64,000 nucleotides of DNA from Glandiceps talaboti (GCF_964340395.1 NC_135569.1:11561019-11625018); one strand, 5' to 3'. Shown: positions 26,944 through 43,456, counted from the stretch's first letter. Translations and numbers: made by a program. Notes: generated by a model from the letters alone, not told the origin.

Positions 26944-29900
26944 ATGGCATCAAAAAAGAGTAAACCCAAGACCAAGTCAGAGTATGATGTGATAAGACCT
27001 TACTTTACTGAGAAGGAATGGACTGAAATTTCTGACTATGAAAAGAAGAGATTAAGAAACATCAAAGAAAATTATGAAATGATGTTACAAGTTGGTGAGT
27101 TGAATATACCAAACATGACTGATAAAACAGTGAATGTCAGTTCATTATGTAATTTGTAAATGTATGTTTTTAGTATAGTCAAAGAACCGACTATAAAATC
27201 CTGTTGTAAAGGGAAATACATGTTTCTATATCAAAAGTCAGTATAAATAGCAACTGTATATGTGAAAACTCAGTCAACATACTAGTATATTCCATTCATT
27301 CACTTCCTATATGACAGTAGACTGAATATTTTGGTTTGTGAACAGTCTCTTCAGTGTATTGTTGTTCTTCAGTGAATACATTACTTATATTTTATTTCTC
27401 CTGGACTCACTGGCGCAATTTTTCTACTTTTGCTGCAAGGAGACCATATGGTTTTATGACAATATTTTTTCTCTCAATTCTGTTTTCATAAAGGTCAATT
27501 AATTCCTCCCAAAGTTTTGTATGTTACTGCTATCATAGGGCATAGAGTTTTCCCCTGTACAAGATGCTGCTCTTTCCAATGACAGTGTTATGACATTTAT
27601 TTTTAACACAGGTCTGGTAGTGTCCAAACCAGAGTTTATGAATGGACCACGTGGCAGGAAACGTAAACCAAAGAGAATAGAAAGTGACAGTGAAGATGAA
27701 GAGTGGTTTCCTGGATGTGAAAATGCAAGAAATACCAAGAAAGGTATATAGCATGTTGTTCTGAAGCTTGATACTTGGAGTTACAGCTCAGTGAGCTCAC
27801 CCAGCAATACCTTACCCAAATTATGCTATATGTACCATGCTACACATAATCTAAAATTATTGTGAAATATTAACCTATGCAGAACATATCAGTGTTGTAA
27901 ATAATTATTCTCTTTTGATTAAGAAAGCAGACATAACCTAATCAGTGAAAAGTGATGACATAATTTGGTTATCTGACTTTATTGTTTTAGCATGCTTCTC
28001 AGCTCCATTCAAACCCCTACAACAAAGGAAGACACCAACAGAAAGAAAAATGAAGGTAAAGTAAACAAAAAACATTGAAAATCAGTGTTAAAATTTTGTC
28101 TACCAAAAGCATTTATTTTCTGATGTTGATAAATCATTACTAATGAGGGGCAATCAAGCTGTTTCATTCTATATGTCATGTCAATAGATGGTTTCATCCT
28201 TGTAACATTGTATTAAAAATAATCAAAACAGTTATTTTATTGTGGAATTAAGATTTTCATCAGAATGATTAAACTAGTGTAATAACTATGAGTTTGCTAC
28301 TCAAATTTGTTTACTCCAGTAAATTAGTTTTAAGTATTTCAGTTTTATTTGTATAACTTTTGTACTTCATGTCTTTTCAGCCTAAAACCATCAAACAACC
28401 AAGCTGTACTAGTACCAGCAAAAATGAATCAACTCCACAACAAAGCAGGAAAAGAAAAGGTGTGATGTCTTTGAAGCAAGATACTGGCAGTAAGTACTTA
28501 CTTTTAATGTTCTGAGTAAATATATTTCTGGCAGATCTATACATTGGAGGATATAAAAGGAGAGGGTAGGATTTTTGAAAAAAATAGATACATAATAAAG
28601 AGGTTTAGATTTCACATGAATGATACCGATACTTTCTGGTTGAACATGTAAATTGACAATAATAGGAGAAATACAATACATGTATAAAGTTTCAAAACAG
28701 AAATGTCATACTTTTAAGATTTTGTCATGGATTTCTTATTTACCTTTATCGTTTTCTTTAAAAAAACAAGATAGAGAGAATAATTGATTAACATTAAGTG
28801 TAACTAGAGGGACTTTTACAGCATAATAAAGAAACGAGGAAGTAACTTCAAGATCTAGATCATGACACAGAATGAAAAAAGTATATAATTTCACTTCATT
28901 AGGCAAGACGTCTTCAAGCAGGTACCCTAAACGACGCTGTTCAACTACAAGAAATTATCGTGAGTTAGAAGCACCTGATGATGATCATTATCTCTGTAAG
29001 TATACAATATTTTGTGCAACTTTTTTGTAAAGAAGAAATCAAAAAGGATAACAATGTTACTTTGTGCTAAACATGGTTTTCTAAGATAGATTCACAAAAT
29101 AAATTCAAAATTGGAAGTAATTAGACCTTGGTTATATACTTGAAGAAATTTAGTATCATGACTTCATGATTTTGTTGTTCAATAAATCATGATTTAGTCC
29201 AGAATGTCGGAAATGTTGTTTGATTGACTGAAAAACGGTGAAAAGGTTGACAAAAGAAAGAGTTGGTCAAAGTTGATCAACTACAATTTAAACTTGTGAT
29301 AACTATAAAAAGTTAATACAAATTGATATGGTTTGGCCACACATCAGCATCACACTCAGTCTATTATACAATTCACAGTGTAACCAATCTGCAGTTCAAT
29401 TTTTTTTTCTAATTTGTTTCTTTCAATGTTTTCATGATTTACATGAATTATTAACTTGAAATCTTGTTTATCATAAAACTTTCATTTTTTTTCTTTCCTA
29501 AGATTGTGAGGACTGCAATTTATTCTTTGAAGGTGACTGTCCAACACATCCCTTACAAATCATAGAAGATACAGCAGTTCCTGAAAACTTCACTAGTAGC
29601 AGAGCTAGAGCTAGTCTACCAGAAGGGTTAAGAATTGCACAGTCTAGAATAAGAAATGCTGGTCTTGGTGTCATATGTGATAAATCATTTCCAAAGGGTG
29701 TAAGATTTGGTCCTTATGCAGGAGAAGTTGTTGATGCTGAAACTGGACATGATAGTGGATATGCTTGGCAGGTAATCTTCTCAATCTTTTCTTTGGAAAC
29801 TTATTATGGGGTGGACACAACACCCCTCATAAAAAAAACCACCAGGAAAACCCTGACATAGCTAATAGGAAACATCTCAAGAAGAACATCATCAAAATGT

Positions 29901-31137
29901 AACTGTATCTTTGTATTGTGAGGATCATAACTTTCCTCCGATTGGTTATTAAAGGGTCATGTTTCAGATCTTAGGTTATCAGCAACAGTGTTATCTTATC
30001 TTATCAGTAGAACCATAAAGACTACATGAGATCATTCTTGAACCAAATTTTTCCATACCTCTGAATTTGTTTTACATCTAAATTTTAATTCTGATGCAAG
30101 CTAGGCTTTCAAGAAATAGAAAGTTGACATCCTGAACCAGAAAGTTGGGTATGATGAAATTATTTGCATCTCTAAAGCTGTTTGCAGTTATAGCAACTGA
30201 TGAAACATTAAGGTTTCCTTTGCCAGATATACTGTCTAAGTATTGTGTAAGACTGCATTATCACATTTTGTAAATATTGGCAACAAACCGTGATAAAGGA
30301 AATGCTGGAAACTCCATATTCTGGATTAATGCGTCATTCAAATATGATACCTTCATGTATAGTTTAAAAAGAAAGTCCTTCAAAATGTCCAATAAAATCA
30401 GTTCTTGAAGATCATAATATATAACCAGATTTAAACTGAATGCCTCCCATTGCATAATTAGTTGATTTCATTAATATGCAAATTTCTCTGATTAAACATT
30501 AACAGATCTGGCGCAAAACCTAATCAGGTCTAGCTATATTACCCTAAAGATTATATATCCCAAATTTCATTACATATTGAGCCAGCCGATTTTTAGAAAA
30601 TGATGACACAGACAGACAGACACACAGACACACCTTCCCCTTTTAATACCTCCTGTACCCTTACAGGAGGTAATAATATCTCATATTTTTCTATTCCATA
30701 GATTTCTCAAGATGGTAAAAAAGGAATATATATGGATGGAAAAGATGAAAACAAGTCAAACTGGATGAGATTTGTCAACTGTGCTCGCAATGAAATTGAA
30801 CAAAATCTTGTAGCTTTCCAGTACCATGGAAAAATATTCTACAGAAGCTTTAAAAAAATACCACAAGGTTGTGAATTACTGGTGTATTATGGAGAAGAAT
30901 ATGCCAATGAACTCAGAATTGACAACAAATTTGATGGTATCAAAGTAATTGAAGGTGAGTAAACTGTACAGGTAAATAACAGTCGTTTGATTTGATCTGA
31001 TATGTACACCAAATCATGTGTTATCAATATTGTAATGTAAGGGCATTCTTACTTAATTCTATGTTTCTCATAACCTGACCAACCCTATATTTCCTTAAGG
31101 CCTAGAAAAAAATTGTTTGGTATGTATGTATATACAA

Positions 31138-31183
<46 letters not shown>

Positions 31184-32771
31184 CATGCGTGCGGGTGCGT
31201 ATGCATGTGCCAAAAGGTTGTATACCATTAATCTTCCAAGGTGAGATTTTGAATGCCACACATTTACACCTTAGAAATATACATTATAGGAAGTAGAATG
31301 CTACATGTAAACGAGTTGCTCAATAAGAAACAAATATGACACAAAGCATTGTTCATAACTGGACTGTGCATCACGTTTAAAGTCAATATTAAATAACTTG
31401 TTATTTCTTGCAGATGGTGAATACTATCCTTGTGGCAAATGTGATAAAGCCTTTGCTGATCTAAATTACTTGATAAAACATATGAAATATACACACAGAG
31501 ACTTTGCATCTGCTGAGAAAATACGATTACAATACTCTACAAGCAGTGAAAGATATAAAGAAAGGTACAAGAAGATTCATAGTGATGAGAGGGAGTTTCA
31601 ATGTGGTGTGTATAGCAAAATATTCACACATGAAGGTAGTCTGCAGATACACCAAAGGATACATTCTAATGAAATGCCATACAAATGTACTGTGTGTGCT
31701 AAAGGATTCAATCAGTCTAGTAACCTGAACACTCACATGAGAACACATACTGGTGAAATGCCATACAAATGTACAGTGTGTGGTAAAGGATTCAACCAGT
31801 CAGGTAGCCTGAACACTCACATGAGAACACATACTGGTGAAATGCCATACAAATGTACAGTGTGTGGTAAAGCATTCAACCATTCAAGTCACCTGAACAC
31901 TCACATGAGAACACATACTGGTGAAATGCCATATAAATGTACAGTGTGTGGTAAAGGATTCAACCAGTCAAGTAACCTGAACACTCACATGAGAACACAT
32001 ACTGGTGAAATGCCATACAAATGTACAGTGTGTGGTAAAGGATTCAACCAGTCAAGTAACCTGAATACTCACATGAAAACACATACTGGTGAAATGCCAT
32101 ACAAATGTACAGTGTGTGGTAAAGGATTCAACCAGTCATGTAACCTGAACACTCACATGAGAACACATACTGGTGAAATGCCATATAAATGTACAGTGTG
32201 TGGTAAAGGATTCAATCAGTCAGGTCACTTGAACACTCACATGAGAACACATACTGGTGAAATGCCATACAAATGTACAGTGTGTGGTAAAGGATTCAGT
32301 GTTTCAAGTAGCCTGAACACTCACATGAGAACACATACTGGTGAAATGCCATACAAATGTACAGTGTGTGGTAAAGGATTCAATGTGTCAGGTAACCTGA
32401 ATACTCACATGAGAACACATACTGGTGAAATACCATATAAATGTACAGTGTGTGGTAAAGGATTCAACCAGTCAGGTAGCCTGAACAGACACATGAGAAC
32501 ACATACTGGTGAAATGCCATACAAATGTACAGTGTGTGGTAAAGGATTCAAGAGGATAGATAACCTGAACACTCACATGAGAACACATACTGGTGAAATG
32601 CCATACAAATGTGAACATTGTGGAAAGACATTCTCACAATCTGGTGAAGTCAAGAGTCATGTCGTTAAACATCATACACACAACTACCCACATAGATATC
32701 AGATTTGTAAACAAGGATTTATCAGACCAGGTGAACTCAATAAACATCTGGCAAGACATAAAGAGGAATAG
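26944..32771 (+). CDS. PRDM9: PRDM9 (Meisetz) histone methyltransferase with KRAB, SSXRD, PR/SET and zinc-finger array, complete
   Basis: Eight coding exons (26944-27094, 27612-27743, 27991-28055, 28381-28489, 28903-28995, 29503-29771, 30702-30954, 31414-32771) join in phase to 809 residues. Residues 14-50 are KRAB-like ([20 protein letters not shown]). A basic/acidic segment ([16 protein letters not shown]) follows. Residues 167-184 match the SSXRD ([15 protein letters not shown]). A zinc knuckle C185-C188-C196-H199 has the exact spacing of PRDM9. The PR/SET domain (about 215-345) keeps the tyrosines equivalent to human 276, 341 and 357 as Y255 (GPY), Y320 (IFY) and Y336 (VYYGEEY). A single finger (364-385) precedes the terminal array. 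PRDM9 trimethylates H3K4/K36 at sites bound by its fingers and places meiotic double-strand breaks. The start ATG gives the KRAB at the expected place, and upstream sequence looks like untranslated leader. Confidence 0.96.
30480..30672 (+). repeat. Transposon-tail-like segment with terminal hairpin
   Basis: A stretch with ccaaatttcattacatattg, then gacagacagacacacagaca, then cctcctgtacccttacagga (hairpin of CCTCCTGTA around CCCT) lies in the PRDM9 intron before the second PR exon. The layout resembles 3' ends of dispersed elements, but no second copy is present in the window. Confidence 0.35.
31142..31180 (+). repeat. (GT)n microsatellite
   Basis: About 19 GT units in the intron before the PRDM9 zinc-finger exon. 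Confidence 0.95.
31674..32681 (+). repeat. PRDM9 zinc-finger array, 12 units of 84 bp
   Basis: Twelve consecutive 28-residue C2H2 fingers (residues 445-780), each starting at M/I-PYKC. The first eleven are nearly identical at DNA level, including silent sites; the twelfth ([20 protein letters not shown]) is more diverged. Differences cluster at helix positions -1, 2 and 3: (Q,S,N), (Q,G,S), (H,S,H), (Q,S,N), (Q,S,N), (Q,C,N), (Q,G,H), (V,S,S), (V,G,N), (Q,G,S), (R,D,N) for fingers 1-11. Position 6 is T except R in finger 10. A degenerate finger precedes (CGVYS, second Cys lost) and another follows (HRYQIC, first Cys lost). The linker is TGEMPY rather than TGEKPY throughout (TGEIPY once). Confidence 0.97.
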
Positions 32772-32839
32772 TCTACAATTAGTATCCATTACACAAACAC
32801 AGTATAGTATACTAATGCAGAAAATTTCAAATTAATTTT

Positions 32840-32845
32840 AATAAA
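32840..32845 (+). terminator. Likely PRDM9 poly(A) signal
   Basis: AATAAA within a run of AATA repeats 69 bp after the PRDM9 stop codon. Confidence 0.5.
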
Positions 32846-33499
32846 TAAATAAATAAAATAGAATAGGTACTGATACTGACAGAAAAAAGGTAAGAACATT
32901 GATAATATCAAACTGGTTGTGATGAAAGCTACATCCTACTATTCCTAGTGGCAACTTCTGAATTAACATTTAAGTTTCAGTTGCAATACTACATGTACTA
33001 CGAGTCAATACAAATAAGGAAAGGGTCTGGGAGGAGATAGGTTTCCTGTATATTTACAACATAATGTCAGGATCCATGGAATAAGTAGCAGTTAATACTT
33101 ATTAATATATTACAGATTTCTTGATTGCTGACATCCCCCCCCCCCCCCTCCCCTGCTAAATTCAGTTTCACAGTTGTTACCCGATCAAGATTACAATAAA
33201 GTAAAGTTCTTGGCATCTAAATTGAATTATCAAGGAATACAATAAACTGAAATGCCTGGCATCTACATTGACTGAACTACATCCTGGTGACAACTTCGGA
33301 ATTGCAGCAATTAGGTGCTTTATTAACTATATACATGAAATATTTTCATATAATTCACCAATGTTATCCACTAAAAAATTCAAAATGATGGAGAACAACA
33401 TCAAGAATATATTAATATTAAATATTTACATCATATTGTTGACGTTATAGTTATTGTGTGTAAATGAACAAGAAAGGATATAAATTTTAATATTTTACT

Positions 33500-33505
33500 T
33501 TTATT
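33500..33505 (-). terminator. Likely DFFB poly(A) signal
   Basis: TTTATT on the plus strand reads AATAAA on the minus strand, 80 bp after the DFFB stop codon. Confidence 0.5.
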
Positions 33506-33584
33506 CATTACATAAATTGCTCTTTAAATTACAAATGAAATCAAAATGGCTCATAAAATGATTAAAATCACAAATTTGTCAAAA

Positions 33585-38071
<4,487 letters not shown>

Positions 38072-39181
38072 TCAGTACCGAAAAATTCGCTCGATGAACA
38101 CATCGGACCTCACGATCAATCAATCGACGACTAAGAGGTTGGCATCCACATTCGTGTGATGATCAGGGGAACGCGGAAGTGCTGGGCGCCGGGCAAACGT
38201 AAGTACGCCCTCATACGACCAGATTGAACAAACTGGTGACCCTCACGGCCGACATACGGCGGGTTTTATGAATCTGGCACACAAAACGATCGATTTTTCG
38301 TTGACTATAAACAGTAAGGTCGCATAATGTGATGGTTTGACATTCTAACGTGATAACTGTAGTTCAAAGAACAAAATCTCCATCTTCCATAACCAAAAAG
38401 GTAGGTTTCACCATATTTTCATGCTCCTTCACTCTCAGTTGGACGTGCCGTGTGTGACCGCTGTGAGTGTGAATGTGTGATGTTCATATGTGCTAAACAC
38501 CGCCGATAATTATGACCATCAAAAACCCATAAAACTTATTTATTTTTAATGATAATTACGTAGAATAAACACGTTGCACTCGCCTTTATAACAGTGAGGA
38601 CATGGGTGGATGGACAAAGCACAGTGTTCTGTAAGACGCGATCGTGCAATGTTGAAATACAAATGATGTGTAAATTCGATCGGCGACTGTTGATATAAAG
38701 TGTACATGTACTAGTAGCTGCTTCTGTTTCCTATGTCAATACATTACAATTTACATTCCATGTTGATTTCAAAAGGTCACACAGTAAATAGAACAATAAA
38801 TAAAAATCTCAGAATAAATTTAGCATGCACGTTAGTAAAAATGCTCCTTTACTCCCTCAAAATAACACACCCTTTCTTGCTTTTGGCCCAACAATTTTTT
38901 TTTCTTCTAAATCCTTCCTCTGGTGATATGAATTAGGCATATATGTACCATGTATGATGTAGTGTTGACTCTTTGCATGTGAAAGATTCCCGTTGCATTG
39001 TTTATATAATTATTTCATCTTGTGTCGATTCCTTGCATGAAATACAGCCCTGGACAAATTCATTGTAAAACGCTTTTTTTAATATCTTTTTATTTTATTC
39101 AGATAGAAAGCAAGATGTGAACAACTGTTCCAGTCATCCAGAAACATTCCCATATTGTTGATAAAAATATAACTATTAACC
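38072..39181. promoter_or_regulatory. Probable bidirectional promoter of DFFB and a plus-strand gene
   Basis: The stretch 38036-38300 is visibly richer in CpG than its surroundings (cgctcgatg, atcgacgac, gaacgcgg, gggcgccggg), as at many promoters. GCGGAAGTG (38173-38181) resembles an ETS site. A possible untranslated plus-strand exon ends at 38400 (accaaaaag then gtaggt), and an acceptor-like tttattttattcag ends near 39102, before the ATG at 39182. Confidence 0.45.
38173..38181 (+). promoter_or_regulatory. ETS-like site
   Basis: GCGGAAGTG fits the GGAAGTG core of ETS/GABP sites and lies in the CpG-rich patch about 100 bp upstream of the DFFB start codon. Confidence 0.35.
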
Positions 39182-42103
39182 ATGTACAGAGAAGGCAATA
39201 ATAATGTATACCAATCTAAAATAGATATGCCAAAAAATACACTGCCACTTAGAAATATCACACAGCAAATTGTACACCAAAATGAGGAAAGGAATGCCAA
39301 GCAAACACTGCCACAGGAAGTGAGTTATCAACATACACTGCCAACGATTACAAATCAAAAGTGTGTTGCTCAACGGGTACGACCAGCTGACCAAAAATAT
39401 GAGTCCAGAGAACGCCCAGGTGATCATGATCATTACCACCAAACACAGGATTTACCTTATCATCTTACCATATATGGCATTGATGATGAAAGATGGTTGC
39501 CAAGGAAACAAGGGAATCCTCTTGAGGAGGAATACAAAGAAAATAAAAAACATGCCAAAAATAAACACACAGGAAAAGAACATAGTGCAAGGAAAGTATC
39601 TGAAATGGGGCAGGCTATGAGTAGAAACTTGACAGATTTTGAAATGCATCAATATTGTGACACGTGGATGAGAAGAAATGGACAGCTTAGAGGTAATCAA
39701 GGCGATGTTGTAGACTGCCAGTCATCAAGGGATGTTTTGAGTCAAACTACTGGTACTAGTGAAAATATGGTAGATTTTCAAAGACTGAATGTTACACAAC
39801 AAATGATAGGAAACAATATGGAACAGTGTTATAAACAGGATGTGGTAAGTACAAAATATTAGTCAAATTGAAAATAATAATGTTTATACTACGGCTAGAC
39901 CGACTTGGTCAATCAGAGGCCTTGATTTCAGTTGGTTATATGGAGCCATAACCCATTCTTTCTTAGAGGTGTGACCTATATTACACTCATCACTCAATTT
40001 GCATGCAACAAATTACACAAAATTTTGAAAAAGATCTGTTTGAGCCAATCATGCCATAGTATAAGTAAGATAGACAACGAGTTTGGTAGGGTTATGTACC
40101 AATAACTTGGCGGCTACGCCCCCATGTTTATTGGCACATAACCCTCCCGAACTCGTTGACTATCTATTACATGTATTGAAATCAGTGTTTTATGGTGAGA
40201 CTGTAGTATACAGTAGACCAATTATGCAATAGGTGCATGTTTGTATTCAAGCTAGGGAGTTGGGGTTAGGGTTGGGTTAGAGATATGAATAGGTTTAGAC
40301 TACCTAGCATGAAACAAATTTGTATCATCTACAGTGATCGTGAGTGGACACTGTTCTACAGGTGTGTCCTTTTGATTATCCTCCCTACAATGTTTTCACA
40401 AGACTGCTCAATGCATGAAACACTTCCTTTTGGATACCAGCACAGACACAAACCTTGTCTGTGATGCCAGGAAGGTTATATCTAAAATCTGGAGGCTGCT
40501 CTTGATAGGATTGCTTATGTTTTCACTTTAGGATATCAAACATAGCAGCTCACATATAGATTATGAAATGTAACTGTTGGTGGCGCTATGATAGTTTATA
40601 CTATATTCTGTTACTTGTACTACCTGCAGAGTCCACCATAGTTCTACCAACTTCAATTTCCGATGTACTCAAAGAAGTAATCCTATAATCTATAAAACTC
40701 ATGATTTATCAGGGCTTGACATTAACGTTTTTCTTTGGTCTTAGTGGGCTACCAATTTCAGAAAGTGGTAGCCCAAGGATGGTAACCAATAGTCCCATAT
40801 TCCTGAACAGAAAACAGAGTTCCCCTATTGGAAATATATGTGTTATTAAAATACTTTTATGTCCGTGAGTCTTCCATCCTTTAAATCATTGCATAATCAG
40901 TGGTAGCCTGAGTGGGGTACCAGCTACAAATTATGGTAGTCCCATAACAAGAATTGTTAGTCTGTGGACATCACATGGGACTACTGTTAATTACAAGCCC
41001 TGTGTATTTCCTATAAACAATATTGTGTTGGACAGCACAATATTTTTTCAAGGTTCTCAGACCTAAACCAAATGCCTTGAACTTGGGTCATTGTTATACC
41101 AACCTGACATCTGTTTGTTCCTATACAAGGTATGATTTATCTCTGATAGCAATTACGAATATGTATTTCTCACATACCTCACATGTGATTTTTTTTGTAA
41201 TCTACCATCATCAAGTCTGTTTTATTCTATTTATTTCATCTTTAGCAATGAACACACTTTTATTAAACACATGTATCCTACGTATAGTATCAAATAATCC
41301 CAGTCACAATCCTATAAATAGAATAATTTATACAAACAACTTCAGATGGTAGTAATACTTAGGTTGACGGGATGCAGACAATGGTGTTGGTATGTTGAAG
41401 TTATTGGCCTGTTTGTCACTGAATTGTTATGTACCCGACACACCTACATGTGAATGGCCATTTTTGTGTCCATTCACTGCAGGGTGCAAGTATTTAACAT
41501 ATTACTGTCTTGAGGTACTGAGAATGTATAAATGTAGTGTTAGCTATTGAGATTTTTTCTTGCCCATTTAAACTACATTTCTTGACTGAATTTCATAGAA
41601 ATAATAAAGAAAAACAGTTGAATCAATGTTATTTGACAGGTAACAGCATTAATATTGAAAGGAAGAACATATTGTACCTTAGTAATACCCTGGCTTATTC
41701 ACCATAGAGGTGAAAAATTGTCAATCTCGTAGTTCTTAACTTGTGAGTACTCAGCCCACACAGTGTCACTGCTATGAAAGATTTTCACACGACCACATCA
41801 CAGCTACTACGTTGTAATATTCAGTGGTCAAAATCTTCTGGAATGGATACTTCTAACACTTATAACCAGATCACAGTTCTACTGTCTTAGTAGACAAAAT
41901 TTGATGACATGGAGACTTCTGAGATGACCACTGTCTCTCCACTCCTGCCCTATGATGTCACTGTAGATAAGTTTATTTCCTATTTGGAACCATTTTCACT
42001 ACAAGAACTGAAAGATAGTAGTTTTACTACAAGTCAGAGATTATTTCACCTTCGAACCTGTCAGCCTGGCTTTGAGAATGCTTTTCTACTTCTAGTGGTA
42101 GTG
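39182..42103 (+). CDS. Unrecognised gene, first two coding exons (partial)
   Basis: An open frame from ATG 39182 runs 663 bp to a donor at 39845 (caggatgtg then gtaagt), giving 221 residues. A second frame from 41894 (after ttagtag) to 42103 (before gtgagt) is 210 bp; both boundaries are phase 0, so they join without shift. The first part is hydrophilic and rich in N, Q, H, K and R (MYREGNNNVYQSKID, ENKKHAKNKHTGKEH); the second is more ordered (VDKFISYLEPFSLQELKDSS, FHLRTCQPGFENAFLLL). I recognise no family. An in-frame TAG at the start of the second region fits an exon edge. Later exons were not found, so the gene either ends elsewhere or extends across the following repeat-rich 20 kb. Confidence 0.5.
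40069..40164. repeat. Hairpin with 36-bp arms
   Basis: The arm 40069-40104 (gatagacaacgagtttggta...) pairs with 40129-40164 with a few mismatches around a 24-nt GC-rich loop (cttggcggctacgcccccatg region). Confidence 0.8.
40710..41002. mobile_element. hAT-like MITE (293 bp)
   Basis: It starts CAGGGCTTGACATTAAC and ends GTTAATTACAAGCCCTG, giving terminal inverted repeats matching at 15 of 17 positions. The inside contains doubled motifs (gggctaccaatttca, gtggtagccc). CAGGG ends are common in hAT elements; an 8-bp target duplication is not clear. Confidence 0.55.
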
Positions 42104-42341
42104 GTGAGTAATTCTTAAGGAAATTATTTTTTTTTTTTAAATAAGAAGGGTTGTGCTAAATTTCATGAAAACCATGAAATAAGAATACGAGGGAAATGAA
42201 GGTAGATTTAGTATGTACATTTTGTATTTAATATTTGCAACCCACTGTATCAGTAACATACACTATGTATGTTTGCCCTCTATCCAGTGTGCCCTGTTGT
42301 TGTTAGTCAAAATGATAAAAACTGACATTTCTTGTGAGTCC

Positions 42342-42522
42342 ACCACATAGTAAGAGATAGGGGAACAAGAAAATTTGGTGCGTCACTAGAAATTGTGTGC
42401 GTCAGTGGTGTATCAAATTGGCTTAGAGGGCACACTGCCAAGTTGACTTGACACAAATACACTGCAATTTCTTGCAACCTACCAAAGTTTGGTGTTCCCC
42501 AGTCCCTTACTATGTGGTGACA
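42342..42522. repeat. Inverted repeat
   Basis: ccaccacatagtaagagata followed by ggggaacaagaaaatttggt (from 42342) is matched by the reverse complement of accaaagtttggtgttcccc agtcccttactatgtggtg (42481-42522) with small changes. Confidence 0.65.
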
Positions 42523-42973
42523 CCTGAATTTGACAAACCAAAATTTGAAATTTGATGTTCCCAAATTTCTTATTGTGTGTACACTTAACTTGAAAACACA
42601 TAAAAAAAAATATATATATATTTTTTAATAAAAGGGCGCACTGTACAACATTGATAATTAAAATTTTATTGTAAGATTCAAAGATCACATTTATAATATG
42701 TAGACTGTGTTGTATGATGTAGTTTGTAAGGTATGCAGTGACAGGGCGCCCTCACACATCGGTCAACTACTTCAGAGCTGGCAGTGAGGGCATTATGACT
42801 ACATCTTGCAGTCTTTGTTGCATGATGAAAATGTCACAAGCATGCCTAAGAAATATGGTTTTTAGGACTTTGATAATATCATTTTTATTGAGAGGTATTC
42901 CAAGAAATGTTCCCACATTTGAACCACATTAAATTAATTGGAATGCTATTTCCTGCATATCTATGGTACATTT

Positions 42974-43110
42974 GTGAAATGCCAGGATGTAGGGATGTTT
43001 ACATGTTATTACACCAGGCCAGTGCAAACCTATCATTCATGGTATGTTGTCAGTATTGTGAAATGCCAGGATGTAGGGATATTTACATATCATATGTTAT
43101 TACACTGGAC
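42974..43110 (+). repeat. Short tandem duplication, unit about 85 bp
   Basis: gaaatgccaggatgtaggga followed by a T/A change, tttaca and ttattacac, occurs at about 42976 and again at about 43060. Confidence 0.75.
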
Positions 43111-43456
43111 GTAGACCCTCCACCCACTATGCACTGGATCAGTGCAAATCAGTATTGTCATCAAAACTAATCCCAATTGATTGTCACCAGAAGTCGGTCT
43201 GTGTGATGGATATATATAGTCATAAAACTGACTGTTAGCTTGGCAAACTTGGCATACTTGTAGTACTATGGGTCAGAAATATTGAAAGGATACCGTCATT
43301 ATAGTAGTATATGTACATTTTAGTCTCAAGATAACCATGATTTCATATAAATAAACAGTTTTCTCAGTAAAGAAAATAAAAAGTGATTATAGTTACAGAA
43401 AATGTCTATTGCATATTTCTTCCAAATGTAATCACTCAAAATCAATTTGTTTTCTT

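Noticed and set aside
30646-30672. Helitron 3' end
   Set aside because: A hairpin is present but the expected CTRR terminus shortly after it is absent.
39176-39442. Hydrophobic minus-strand open frame opposite the 39182 exon
   Set aside because: It is a shadow of the plus-strand frame, with no donor or acceptor arrangement of its own and no family similarity.
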